From contig NW_027460291.1 of the NCBI RefSeq assembly GCF_050947875.1, positions 30,069,589-30,133,588 of the forward strand: a stretch of DNA of 64,000 nucleotides, written 5' to 3'. Below, in pieces: positions 11,470-20,998 of this stretch (its first letter is position 1; every line of letters begins with the position of its first letter). This DNA is from Dermacentor variabilis. Lineage: Eukaryota > Arthropoda > Arachnida > Ixodida > Ixodidae. Both the position numbers and the translations under genes were made by a program. Below the pieces are notes generated by a model. It was not told where the DNA came from. It saw only the letters and a program-made list of their open reading frames with translations, and searched no databases.

Positions 11470-11485
11470 TGCCTTGTCTTAAGCC

Positions 11486-11740
11486 TCATATTTATTGCTG
11501 CTTTACGATTCGTCCCACAATCTAATGGCCCTCCGAGGAAAAGGCGTCTGCCATGGTGGAATGTAGATTGTATGAATGTGCGTAAGGAATAAAATAAAGC
11601 CTGGGGCCTTACGCGAGTCACCTACGGCGGAAAACGTCCTAAACATTAAGGATATCTTGTCGCACGGGAGACGAACGCGACGTATTGCGAAAAGAGGAGA
11701 GGGGAAATTTCGTCTCATGGATCAATTGTTACATGTGTAA
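11486..11740 (+). pseudogene. I-A ORF2 linker fragment
   Basis: The translation resembles the region after the endonuclease in I-C, including a PPRKRRLPWWNVDC block equivalent to LRKNLKPWWTKEC, and NKAWG a few residues on. Stops are frequent. It directly continues the piece at 8956-9113 across the RTE-1 insertion. Confidence 0.75.
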
Positions 11741-11969
11741 TGAAGCAGACGCGCCCCTGTGTAGGCGCCGACTGACGAGGAAGACGAAGGACCGTGCCGT
11801 GATCGCGATCGAGCCTCGTGCTACGGACAGCCCTTGCAGTGTCTTTACCTAGCGTTCCACAACGTTGTGAACGACAATACACCTCATCGCATATGGTGGA
11901 GGTTGCTGAGATCCTTCGCCTCGTCCAGGAGCTGCGCACTCCAACCCTGGCTGCAAAATCGCCCTGCAC
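11741..11969 (+). mobile_element. LTR-element scrap (LTR end plus primer-site region)
   Basis: About 230 bp with no I-like similarity interrupts I-A. It contains TGGTGGAGGTTGCTGAG near 11893, like the primer-binding region TGGTGGAGGTGCTAG just after the Gypsy-3 LTR at 33828. The sequence to its left may therefore be an LTR end and that to its right the leader of a truncated Gypsy element. No second LTR is present and the boundaries are approximate. Confidence 0.45.
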
Positions 11970-12656
11970 TAGACCTCATCGCACATGCAAGAAACAGAAC
12001 TATGGAACAGGGTAAGGAAGTTATTTAATCGGTAGGCTGACTTCATTCCTTTGGTGGACAATCAAAGTAACAGCCTTGAAGAGCAGGTTAATCCTCGTAG
12101 GTAACATTTGGAGCATGTATCTAGTTCAATACATTATTCTGCAGCTTTACTGAAGCTTAAAGATTTAGCAGAATGTAGGACACTAAACCATAGATGTAGC
12201 TGAATTGAACTTGACAACATTCCTTTTGGTATAATCGAGTGCACAGCCTCCTTGAATGCCTGTGAGACATCTGGACCAGGATCGATTATAAATGTCTAAG
12301 ACATGCTAAAATACCTACACCCTGACACGGAAATAGTACTGCTATCCCTATTCAATACTGTCTGGGCAACAGGCTACATTTCATCGGCATGGAAGGAGCC
12401 TATTGTTGTTGCTGTTAGAGATCCAGCCTCCGCGGCAAGTTAGCGGCCAATAGCATAAACTAGCTGTCTTTGTAAGCTATTTGAAAAAATTATCAATCTG
12501 CTGCTACTACATGTCCTCGAGTGCGACAAATTTCTGGAACCATACTAATGGGGTGTTAGATGGCGGCGTTAGATGGGGGCGTTCTATAATAGTTGATCTC
12601 GTAAGAATTGAGGCACACAGTCGCGATGCGTTCATTCACAAAGACTTTTTACAGTG
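11970..12656 (+). pseudogene. I-A ORF2, RT N-terminal region
   Basis: Conceptual translation with stops matches I-C from its MWDQLRKF block (here ELWNRVRKLF) through the TAPGPD equivalent (ETSGPG, near 12270), the EWKKAIIIPFLKAGKS equivalent (AWKEPIVVAVRD, near 12390) and the YRPIALTSC region, to DLVRIEAHSRDAFIHKD, equivalent to DHLVRLEDEIRAAFLHKQ. It breaks at 12656, where an unrelated insert begins. Confidence 0.8.
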
Positions 12657-13432
12657 TTATGGCTCGCCGATTCATCAATCCAAGCATCCGTCTTTCGGCC
12701 GCCTTTGAGCCAAAACCTCGTGCGGTGAAACCCCATGCAGATGCACGGAAAAAACATAGAAAGCGATGCGCGCGATTAAACAACAGCACCTAGATAGCTC
12801 AAGGGGTGCTTACTCTGATCCATGACAGCACGCTACATGGCCCGACATTTTCATTGACAAGGGTGGCGTGAGGAAAGGGTGACGTCAAAATCACCGTCGC
12901 TTACTCGGGAGCAACCCCGTTAAATTGTATGGCAGTCGGGCCAGGAAACATGACATCATATTTCGGAGTGAAAACGACTTGTGCTATCTAGGTGGTGTTT
13001 GATTAGCTGCGCCAGTAGTGACGTCGTCGCTCTCTGTTATAGCCGAGCACGCGCGTAGCAGCTTCTCTCCGGCTCCGAAATTGGTAGGCCACGTATTATA
13101 CGCAATCCTTAGAAGCAGGCACCTTTCAATGAGCAACTTCAAGGGGTGCACGGTAGCGCGATGTATTACCAGCAAGCCCACATTGCAACCCTCGTGTTCC
13201 ATTAGCAACGCCGCAAGCAGAATCGGGAACAAGCTCTTCCAAGCCGGGCCGATACTCGAGTCCGGGCACAAGAACAGGCTCGTGCAGCCGATCGCAAGCA
13301 ACACCTGCCTATCGAGGATCCGACAGCCTAGCAAGCCGTCGTTTAATGAACCCTGGAATTAACCCAGTCATAAACACCGGGGCAGCATGTTCCAGCTTCG
13401 CTGGTTGACCATGTATACAGAGTGCTTGGGCG
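12657..13432. mobile_element. Unidentified 0.78-kb insertion in I-A, possible hAT-type non-autonomous element
   Basis: Similarity to I-C stops at 12656 and resumes at 13433 in the next codons. The flanks carry CTTTTTA on the left and CTTTTTTA on the right, a probable 7-8 bp target duplication. The insert starts CAGTGTTATGG and its other end read inward is CACCGCCC, a weak terminal match. Eight-base duplications and CA(G/C)NG termini are known of hAT transposons, but no transposase is visible. Other possibilities are an unknown element or a captured genomic segment. Confidence 0.45.
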
Positions 13433-13712
13433 GTGCTTTTTTATCAACGTCTTCATTGATATGGAGAACGTTTATGGCACTACCTGACGTTTATGAACTT
13501 AGCGAAGCCTCTCGGAGATGGGTATCTGTAGCAGCATGCCTGATGTGATAGGAGGTTGCTCATCACGCCATACGTTCCATGTCAGAGTCGGCAATGCTCT
13601 ATCCAGGCTCTTTACTCAGGAAATTCGGGCACCACATGGTAGAATGCTTAGTTCCACGCTTTTTATTGTGAAAGGAATTCCCTACGGTCATCCATTCCAC
13701 GATGTATATTCT
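13433..13712 (+). pseudogene. I-A ORF2, RT middle
   Basis: The translation contains INVFIDMENVYGTT (RT motif A, equivalent to LTVFFDLEKTYDTT) and ALSRLFTQEIRAPHGRMLSSTLFIVK, which aligns with the RT B-motif region of I-C. The similarity stops inside the codons before the catalytic YVDD block, where the inverted-LTR element is inserted. Confidence 0.8.
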
Positions 13713-14020
13713 TGTGGCGACACACTCCGCGCATATTTCTGCGCACCCTCCGTCTTCTTATCATCTGGCCCAGAATAACACAGCTGCACGCTGGACTGCT
13801 TGGTCGATAAAACATAGCGCCACCGCCACGTCACCCGAGGTATATGTCACCGACGGTGGCTATAAAAACAGGCTGCCTGGCTGAGAAAGACCGCTTTCTA
13901 CCTTCCGCTACTGGGACGCAAGTAGCGTTGGTATGCCCATCCGCTGCCATCGTTAGTCGAATAAAGAATCGTTACGTTTTTATGTTGGGATTCGTCCTTC
14001 GGCAGACATGACATCCCACA
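13713..14020 (+). repeat. Gypsy-4 left LTR, 308 bp
   Basis: It begins TGTGGCGACACAC and ends ACATCCCACA. A TATA box (TATAAAAA) lies at 13861 and a polyadenylation signal (AATAAA) at 13960-13965, in the expected U3-R-U5 order. Two bases after the LTR follows TGGTGACCCGGAC, a likely tRNA primer-binding site. It differs from the inverted partner at about 16 positions by eye. Confidence 0.9.
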
Positions 14021-14053
14021 TCTGGTGACCCGGACAACGAACAACGTATCGCC

Positions 14054-15020
14054 ATGGAAGAACAAGACGCCCTTCAACGACAGCTGGAACTTCTCAACAG
14101 ACAGCTTCACACGCAGCAAGAGGTGATCCAGAAGCAAAGAGCAACAGCTTCAGGAACGGCATGACCAGCTCAATGGTTCCGTGCAGCGGCATCCTGCCGG
14201 CTCCACCGGGGACGTCACAACCCCGGCAGATGACATCCCGCACGCTGCCCCGCACGGCGTCTGGCGTGTCGCTGTAAAGCTTCCGCCGTTTTGGGCCGAC
14301 TCGCCCGAGTTATGGTTCGCCCAAGTCGAGGCCCAGTTCTCCCTCGCGCACATCACGCAAGACCGGACCCGCTACGACTAAGTCGTCGCCCACCTCGATG
14401 CCCGCTACGCCAACGAGGTCCGGGATGTCCTTGCCAACCCACCAACGGCCAACCTTTACGAACAACTCAAGACTGAACTCATTCGCCGCCTGTCACTCTC
14501 GGAAGACCAGAAGGTGCGACAACTTCAGTCCGCAGAACTTGCTGAGCGCAAGCCTTCGCAGCTCCTCTGCCACATGCGTGCTCTCACGGGCAAGATGGAA
14601 GTCCAGGATTCGTTACTGCGAACTCTTTGGATTCAACGACTTCCACCGCACGTCCAGGGAATTCTGCAGGTTCATCTTACGCTACCTCTCAACCGACCTT
14701 CCGGGATCGCTGATCGTGTCATCGAGGTCTCCGTGCCGCCGTTGTCACCCACCGTTCAGGCTGTCGCTGCACCGCTGAACACCATGGAGCTTGGGCTCCG
14801 TATAAACGATATCAACAGACAGCTCAGCTCTATTCGACGACGACTGGATCAACACTTGCCGAAGCGCCACTCGCAAAGCCGTGGCCAGAACACTACCCCG
14901 TCACAGCAGCCTGGTGACGACGACCGATGCTACTACCATCGACGCTTCGGGGACAGAGCACGAAAGTGTCGACCACCCTGCTCCGCTAGAAATCAGGGAA
15001 ACGCCAACGGCCGCTCGTAG
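14054..15020 (+). pseudogene. Gypsy-4 Gag
   Basis: The ATG at 14054 opens a Gln-rich N-terminus (MEEQDALQRQLELLNRQL) that stops at 14162-14164. Another frame from about 14181 carries the capsid part (WFAQVEAQFSLAHI), broken by a TAA at 14379-14381, and then runs open to 15020. The end holds a knuckle-like CYYHRRFGDRARKCRPPC of the C..H..C type. Gag forms the particle and binds element RNA. At least one frame change and one nonsense codon make it inactive. Confidence 0.88.
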
Positions 15021-15046
15021 CCACGGCTGCGAGCGGCCAACCTGGA

Positions 15047-15404
15047 GGCCATCGCATCTTCGTCACCGACCAAATTGCAAAGCAGCGGTTCCTTGTCGAC
15101 AGCGGTTCCGACATTTGCTGCTACCCGCCAGGCCATCTGCAAGGTCCCCGTCCTTCTACGTCTTTCGAGCTCAGCGCGGCAAACCGGTCCACAATCAAAA
15201 CTTACGGCTCGCTCCGCCTGCACGTCCAGCTTAAAATCCTATGCCGTGACCTTCATTGTAATTTTGTCATCGCCGACGTCACCGAGCCAATCATCGGCTC
15301 AGACTTTTTGGCGCATTACAACCTCCTTCCGGACTGCCGCCACGACCGTCTCATCGACGCGACAACGGGACATTCCGCGCCAGGGCAGCGAACGACTACC
15401 CCAG
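15047..15404 (+). pseudogene. Gypsy-4 aspartic protease
   Basis: A frame different from Gag contains QRFLVDSGSDICCYP with the catalytic DSGS and later VTEPIIGSDFLAHYNLLPD, the second retropepsin motif. The frame then runs straight into the inverted LTR at 15406 with no RT. In intact relatives it continues into reverse transcriptase. Confidence 0.85.
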
Positions 15405-15405
15405 A

Positions 15406-15713
15406 TGTGGGATGTCATGTCTGCCGAAGGACGAATCCCCACATAAAAACGTAACGATTCTTTATTCGACAAACGATGGCAGCGGACGGGCATACCAACG
15501 CTACGTTCGTCACAGTAGCGGAAGGTAGAAAGCGGTCTTTCTCAGCCAGGCAGCCCGTTTTTATAGCCATCGTCGGTGACGCATACCTCGGGTGACGGGG
15601 CGTTGGCGCTATGTTTTATCGACCAAGCAGTCCATCGTGCAGCTGTGTTATGCTGAGCCAGATGATAAGAAGACGGAGGGTGCGCAGAAATATGCGCGGA
15701 GTGTGTCGCTACA
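15406..15713 (-). repeat. Gypsy-4 right LTR, inverted, 308 bp
   Basis: It is the reverse complement of the left LTR with exactly the same length and about 5 percent difference. The shared sequence extends 5 bases beyond the LTR on the inner side (TCTGG next to the LTR in both), suggesting a microhomology at the join. TATA and polyadenylation signals are kept on the minus strand. Confidence 0.9.
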
Positions 15714-16157
15714 TTCTATTCCACCTATGTTGAGGGCATGCAGATAAGGGTCAAGTCTTAGAATCTGGCTGTCTGCGCACAGCAGGTTGACCTTAACCTC
15801 AATAAAGTATCGAAGTCGGCGACTGAAAATAGATTTAGTCGAATTGCTCTTAAAAGCCTCTTCGTCCTTTCGCAAAGAAATATAGGGCTGATCTCAGATG
15901 CTGATACTGAGCTGCACGAACTGCGCCTACGTTTGTACGTGGAACAGAATTGTATAGAGTTCATACTGAATGCAAAACTAACGTTTCCTCCTCACTTAAA
16001 TATATTAAGAACAAATGCCTAAGAACAATGCATATTTTGCAGATCAAATCGCACACAACTTGGTTATAATAGGAAGTACCTCATGAATCTGTACAAAAGT
16101 CGCATACCTGCATGCTTGAATTATATGGCCATAGTGTACAATGCTCTTCGGCTGAAA
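15714..16157 (+). pseudogene. I-A ORF2, RT palm and thumb
   Basis: Resumes directly at the HSIYVDDLQIAC equivalent, which is degraded here (HSIPPMLRAC). It continues through ENRFSRIALKSLFVL, an ELRLRLYVEQNC region, INAKLTFPPHL and LDYGSVVYGSA-like sequence (LNYMAIVYNA). The catalytic YVDD is lost. Several stops are present. Confidence 0.75.
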
Positions 16158-16404
16158 CGCAATACTGAAACACCGTGGTCGCCGGCGCTTTTTGCGCTAC
16201 CGACGATGGCTGTGTGATCGTTGAGGAGGCCTAATGTAGTTACGATGCACCAAAAAGATTCTCGCTTTCATGTAACACAAAAATGCATCATCGCAGTGTC
16301 TCCAGCGCCCAACAGTGGCGCAAGAAAATACCGGCCGCCATGTTGTCTAAGTATCACGTCTCAAACGCTGAGCACTGTACCTCTCTGCCGGTCGAAGTGC
16401 CTTG
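16158..16404. other. Short unidentified insertion in I-A
   Basis: About 245 bp between collinear I-like pieces has no similarity to I-C. It is richer in GC (ACACCGTGGTCGCCGG at the left). I saw no clear terminal repeat or target duplication, so it could be an insertion or simply a badly decayed stretch. Confidence 0.4.
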
Positions 16405-17054
16405 AATTTGCTTGACCGTTATTCATCATCTAGGTATTCAAGTAGCGGTCGGTGCTCTCAGGACAAATCCTTTAAGAGTTTCTACGTTGAATCAAACGAA
16501 TCATCCCGTTATCTTCAAAGGTCTTCCTCCAGTTTTATGTATTTACTCAAAACGTATGCGAACAATAAGCATACTACTTATTCCACCATAAACCATATTA
16601 CTTATGCCATCCTTTTCCATAACCGTCCTGCAGTGAGAGCGCCCTTCTCTCTGCGGCTAATTAACGTTAGTGACAAAATCAGTGCCCCTTCTTTGAAACC
16701 TAATGGTTCCAGCGACTCCATTGCCTCCGTAGCATTGGCAGATCATAGATTGTGACATGTCTTTTGTAGAAGTTAGAAAATACGCACCCGACACACACAC
16801 ACCTGGATGCACTTCCTAGAACTTCAAGTAATATGCTCCTGCCCAGAATTCTACACGGATGATCAAAGTCGCATTCCGGTGTTTCTTATGCAACAGTGCG
16901 CCCATCGTTTTCGCAAGCCATTGCTCTGCACCAGGAAAGAAGTATTTTCACGGCTGCGGCTTGTTCACTACTCTCGGCTGTAAAGTACATCTACCATATC
17001 CAGGTTCGGAAGCCAGTTATTTACACTGACTCTTTGAACGTCGTTGAAGCTGTG
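16405..17054 (+). pseudogene. I-A ORF2, C-terminal region and first half of RNase H
   Basis: FKSFYVESNESSRYLQRSSSSFMYLL aligns with IQSLYVECNEPSLQQRRALLTFSYVL of I-C. RNase H follows with EFYTDDQSR (first Asp), SIFTAAACSLLSAVKYI (Glu lost) and KPVIYTDSLNVVEAV (second Asp). The break at 17054 is the insertion point of the minus-strand LINE I-B, and the match resumes at 27033. Confidence 0.82.
17043..17054. repeat. I-B target duplication, left copy
   Basis: GTTGAAGCTGTG here and GTTAAAGCTGTG at 27033-27044: 12 bp with one mismatch. Confidence 0.75.
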
Positions 17055-17239
17055 TTTGTTGTGTTGTGGTGGGTATAGTAGCACATAAGCAACTATGGCT
17101 GTTATGCGCCTAACACAAGGCAAAGTCTCCCTAAAGTGATAGGGTCCCCTCAGCGAGTCCTCGTGTGAGAACGGGCACTGAGGATCTCTAGAAATTAGAT
17201 AAGGGCTTCAGCCTTGTTCTCAGACACGAGGAGGTGGAT

Positions 17240-18090
17240 GAGGTGTACCCAAATATGTATGTTGCGGTGAGCATTTAGTTCTTCAAGAACCTCAGCTTCC
17301 TGTAAAAACGTAAATACATCCGTGATATATCAACAAGTAAATTTTCACCTAAAATCAATGCTGGATGAAAACGAATGTGTCCGTTGCAAAATGGCGTAAA
17401 ATATTACTTCCTCAGTGTTTCGAGTTCAATGCACCAGAAAGAGATGTCATTTACTGCCAGTTCATCTCCGCACTTTTCACAAGCAGGCTCGTTTTCTTTT
17501 GTCAGAATGAGGCCGTGTGTGTCCGACGGGGGGGGGGGGGGGTTCAAAGCACATAATATACCTTCAAAACTGTTCCTCGTTTGCCCATGATTTCTATTCG
17601 CCTAAAATGAGTTTTATCATTTCTAGCTTGTTATTTTGTTCATTACTACAAGTGGATTGACATTTGTCCCTTATTTTACTGCGTAGTAAGTTCATGCAAT
17701 CTTTATGGGGCATCCTTATTTTCAATATTTCACTGTTGCGCGCTTGTGCAGCGCATACCTCGGCTTTCTCATTGCCATAAAATCCTACGTGACTCAAAAC
17801 ACAACAGAGTTTAATGTTAGGTTCTTGCGTTCGGATTCTCGATATTATTATGTATTACTTTCCCAAGTAACAGCATGACTGTTTCTCCGGAGTGTAGTGC
17901 TCCGATTGCACTGAGGGAGTCAGTGTAGATAATGCTGTCCTCTATACTCTGGTGTATTATTTTTTTAGAGCTACTAACACAGCGTAACACTCAGCTGTAA
18001 ATATTGACGCATACAGAGAGAGTGTTGCGATATTTTCCACAAATACCGTCCACTACTGCACTTACGACGTAATCGGAGGCTTCGAAACCA
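17240..18090 (-). pseudogene. I-B RNase H domain and finger
   Basis: Frame 17594-17797 contains MSHVGFYGNEKAEVCAAQARNSE, equivalent to the PSHVGIPGNEAADRCA block with the last catalytic residue of RNase H (Asp replaced by Glu/Lys context). Flanking frames hold the TDSL region near 17910 and a degraded CCHC finger near 17440. Multiple stops and a 14-base G run at 17527-17541 interrupt it. Confidence 0.75.
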
Positions 18091-18770
18091 TCTCTGCTAA
18101 ATTCAGTGTAGTTGTATTTTTCTTTAAGTGCGAGATATTCTTGTAACATGTATTCACTTCGGGTTTGTGTTTCTGTTTAACTGTGTAAGAGTGAGATCCT
18201 TCACTGACAGAAAACTGTACATTGGGGGAAGAGCAACGTGGTTTTTCGCAGCGTCAGGTAATGTGCAAAAAAAATGCAGTTCGCGGCATATCTCTTGAAA
18301 GCGCAGAAGCAATGACCTTGTTGCTTGAGGTCTCTTGGTGAACAGCATTCGAGAAGGACAAGATGTGATGATCGGATAACACAGATGATGGGTTCGCGCC
18401 CCGATTCTGAGAATATACAGGCATGTGAGTGCTATTCTTATATTGTTTAGTGAGGGCTCATCTGATTCTACATAAGTACTTACTACAGATGACGTTCTGT
18501 ATGCTGCGCAGGAAAGGCGCAGAAATAGTTTATGAACTGCATCTAATTGTTTTAAATATGAGGGTCCTGCTCAATCGCAAAGTATGTTCCCGTAATCTAG
18601 AGAAGAACGTACCAGAGAACGGTAACAGTGTAGAATGCATGTTCCATCAAACCCACAGCACTTCTTTGAGAGTACTTTAAGGATCTTGGGAGCTCGGGAA
18701 GCTTTGACTCTTAACCAGTTTATGTGCGGCTAGAATGTGAGTGTATATCAAATGTAATGCATAAAAATTG
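18090..18770 (-). pseudogene. I-B RT C-terminal region
   Basis: Nucleotide and conceptual protein similarity to I-C around its RSLVRSLLDYG block is visible near 18595, and to the FDKKLNFLAHIKTLK block near 18740. No frame stays open for more than about 80 codons. Confidence 0.65.
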
Positions 18771-19506
18771 CTGGCTCTCCCGCAACTGAGAGTAGATGTA
18801 AGCCTGAATTGGCAACCGGCAAATCAGATTGGTTGTAGATGATACTAGCCACAATCTTAAAATGGGCGCACTATATGTTCGGCACACCGACCACCACACC
18901 GTCCCACGCCATACTGTGCATTGGTCCATATGAACGCTGCTCAGCTGGAAGTAGAAAACAGGCTGAAGGCAGCACAACAGGCAGTGAAAGAAGCCATGGA
19001 GACAGAGCGCACTGCCCAGCTAGAAGAACATCACCTGAACATCAACTTTCGAGGTGACGCGAAAATGATGCCGTGGAACTCACGGACCACCGACCTCCGA
19101 AGAGCACAGGCACCAAAAGGTGCTGTCTCAGCACCAAAAGATGACCACGAAGTGTATCGTGCCCTGTATCTGCCTTTTGAACTTCACCTATAGGACATGA
19201 CAAATAAAACTTCAGCGTAATAGAAGTTACAGATTCAGTGATATCGTGAACAGACACTAGGAAGCACTTGGCAGCAATATTTCTCTAACTTGTTTGTGCA
19301 CTAATTAACATTAGTAATATGATCCTGTACGAAGGTTTAGGGGACAGAGACCGCGTTTTCTGAAGTTTTGACTGCTAGCCGGGAAGATCTTGTTTTGTTC
19401 TCGCAACTTTACAGAATGTCCTCGTTTGAGTTCCCGGATAATCGATCTGGCTTGTGGCTCGAGGTCACTTGAAGGTCGCAGACGAGCATTTCATGCTTAA
19501 AATATG
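18771..19506 (+). other. Unidentified 0.74-kb insertion in I-B with an open frame
   Basis: Similarity to I-C stops near 18770 and resumes near 19507. ATGCATAAAAATTG at 18757-18770 and ATGCTTAAAATATG at 19493-19506 may be a decayed 14-bp target duplication. The insert has no LINE, LTR or transposase motif that I recognise. It holds one plausible plus-strand open frame with a downstream AATAAA. Confidence 0.5.
18921..19193 (+). CDS. Hypothetical 90-codon frame, Glu/Ala-rich helix
   Basis: I do not recognise this protein. Residues 5-40 (NAAQLEVENRLKAAQQAVKE and on) read as a charged amphipathic helix, probably coiled coil, followed by a mixed basic segment. The first in-frame ATG is at 18933; the initial codon of the open frame is a non-ATG triplet. 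An AATAAA lies at 19203, 10 bases after the stop. With a possible target duplication around the whole insert, a retrocopied exon of a host gene would fit, but no poly(A) tract remains. A chance frame in a 0.74-kb insert is also possible. Confidence 0.3.
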   Translation: MVHMNAAQLEVENRLKAAQQAVKEAMETERTAQLEEHHLNINFRGDAKMMPWNSRTTDLRRAQAPKGAVSAPKDDHEVYRALYLPFELHL

Positions 19507-20460
19507 TGTTTTTCTTTTATTGGAACTATTGTTCCATTTAGGTCCAGGGAGGGATCAACCTTTAGGATTCGTTTGAGTCAGAACGGAAGAGTAGCTATTT
19601 CTTATGGGGAAATCTTAAATCCGTTTTTGTCTGCCAAAGTCTCGAGTTTGTTCAATATGATCCGTGTCTGTTGGAAAGCTGGACGACGTGCATGCCATTT
19701 GGAGGTCATCAACATAAACAGAGCACATACGACAGGTTGGGATTGTTTTCGCTGTGGAATGCATTTTTGCTGTGAAGAGCGCAGTACGTAAAATACAATC
19801 CTGCGACACTCTATTCTCCTGAACGAAGTTCCTCGAAAGGGTGGAACCAAGGCGGCAGCTTAAATGAACGATCGGAGAGGAACTCTTTAAGGCATTTCAG
19901 CATCCTGCCGCGGAAGCCTAGGTCTGGAAAGTCACGGACAATGCCTCAACTCCAAGTGGCGTCGTAAGTTTTCTCCATATTAAAGAAAATTGTCAGAAAG
20001 TGTTGTTTGTGTATGAAAGCTTCTCGGATTGTTTTTAAGGCGAACGAGATGGTCGACTCTTGAGCATGTTTTTCTAAAACCACATTGGTGCACATGTAGA
20101 AGTTCACGGGGTTCTAGTACAAACATTATTCAAATATTGAGAATGCTTTTGAAGCATTTGGCGAGACAACTGATGAAAGCAATGTACCTATAACTACCTG
20201 GGGAGGTTGGCCGTTTTCTTGGTCTCAGGAATGGTACAAATATAGTCTTGTTTCATGCTTTAGGTAGTTTTCCTGCCGTTTTTAAATTTTAAAGGTACCT
20301 GTACAGCAGATTCTCTGAGATGGGCTAGCATATCTTAATGCATTTCGTCATTTCGGCGGCCAATTGATGTTGGACTTCATACATTGAAATTAAGGTATTA
20401 CAATTAGGGTAAACTACGGCGTCAATGGCCTTTTGCTCACTTCCCCATAGATTACTGTGG
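19507..20460 (-). pseudogene. I-B RT palm
   Basis: Frames 19602-19850 and 19615-19809 share the block equivalent to the I-C IYVDDLQIACRAS region (here VYVDDLQMACTSS), so the catalytic YVDD is still readable. Upstream on the minus strand the motif A region (near 19960-20000) and the CAYKKG region (near 20080) can be traced. Stops and frame changes separate them. The stretch before 20460 joins endonuclease sequence directly, marking an internal deletion. Confidence 0.78.
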
Positions 20461-20880
20461 CAATTAAGGTCCCCAAAGGGGACCTTAATTCGGGGGGGGG
20501 TGCAGCTGTGGTAGTTGATTTAAAAGTGATTCATGTCACTAAGTGTAACTCTTATGTGTGGTTCAATATACATAGGGATATTTTTGATTGCTTTAAAATG
20601 AACGAAAGTGACGGTGACAGCTTAATATTTCGTTTTCAGCTTCACCTCGTGCGCGAATTGCAACACCACTGTCAACTACAATTGCGAAACCTCCAGAGAG
20701 CCTACCTGCTGGCTCTCGGTCGCACCAAAAAACTTTGTACTTCTTGAAAATGTGTTTCTGGTGGGCACCTAGGTTTGTGTTTTGGAGAGAGAAGGCTGTT
20801 GCAGAGGATTTATTTTTGATGTCTTTGCTGTGCCTTACATTATGGAGCACGCCTCTGCAATTTCAGCGGATGATGAAAAT
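20460..20880 (-). pseudogene. I-B ORF2 N-terminus, AP endonuclease
   Basis: ORF2 starts near 20877 (similar to the MIQWNCRG start of I-C). FSLQNTNLGAHQKHIFKKYKVFWCDREPAGRLSGGFAIVV aligns with LQETNLGDKHKNILKGFTVVRRDCTQENRLSGGVAIVL; the catalytic Glu reads Asn here. Near 20460 the GGDFN block is only partly recognisable and ends at a G run (20491-20500). Confidence 0.75.
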
Positions 20881-20998
20881 CGTTGTGACGCATTTAAAGC
20901 TCTTAACAAATGTGTGTATGAGCCATAAAGTGAGAGGTCACATGTTATTAAACGATCACTACTCTAATCAAGGGCGGTATCCGTTCAGGTTACCTGTG

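Larger units (their letters stand above)
9114..11485 (-). mobile_element. RTE-1: 5'-truncated RTE/BovB-like LINE
   Basis: The minus-strand order is endonuclease C-terminal half, RT, C-terminal domain, then a (GAT)n tail at 9114-9130. A trinucleotide tail without poly(A) is known of RTE elements. It is flanked by an 11-bp target duplication and lies inside I-A. The 5' truncation falls within the endonuclease domain, a usual outcome of target-primed reverse transcription. Only a few stops interrupt it, so it is younger than I-A. Confidence 0.92.
13709..15717. mobile_element. Gypsy-4: LTR retrotransposon fragment with two LTRs in opposite orientation
   Basis: A plus-oriented LTR (13713-14020) is followed by a primer-binding-like site, Gag and protease. 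A minus-oriented LTR of the same family (15406-15713) closes the unit. The whole is flanked by TTCT at 13709-13712 and at 15714-15717, and I-A coding similarity continues across it. Both outer ends are therefore the U3 end of an LTR. Normal elements have direct LTRs. RT, RNase H and integrase are absent, and the inner junction lies just after the protease at about 15401-15405. It is either a rearranged provirus or a non-autonomous unit that integrated with two U3 ends. Confidence 0.85.
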
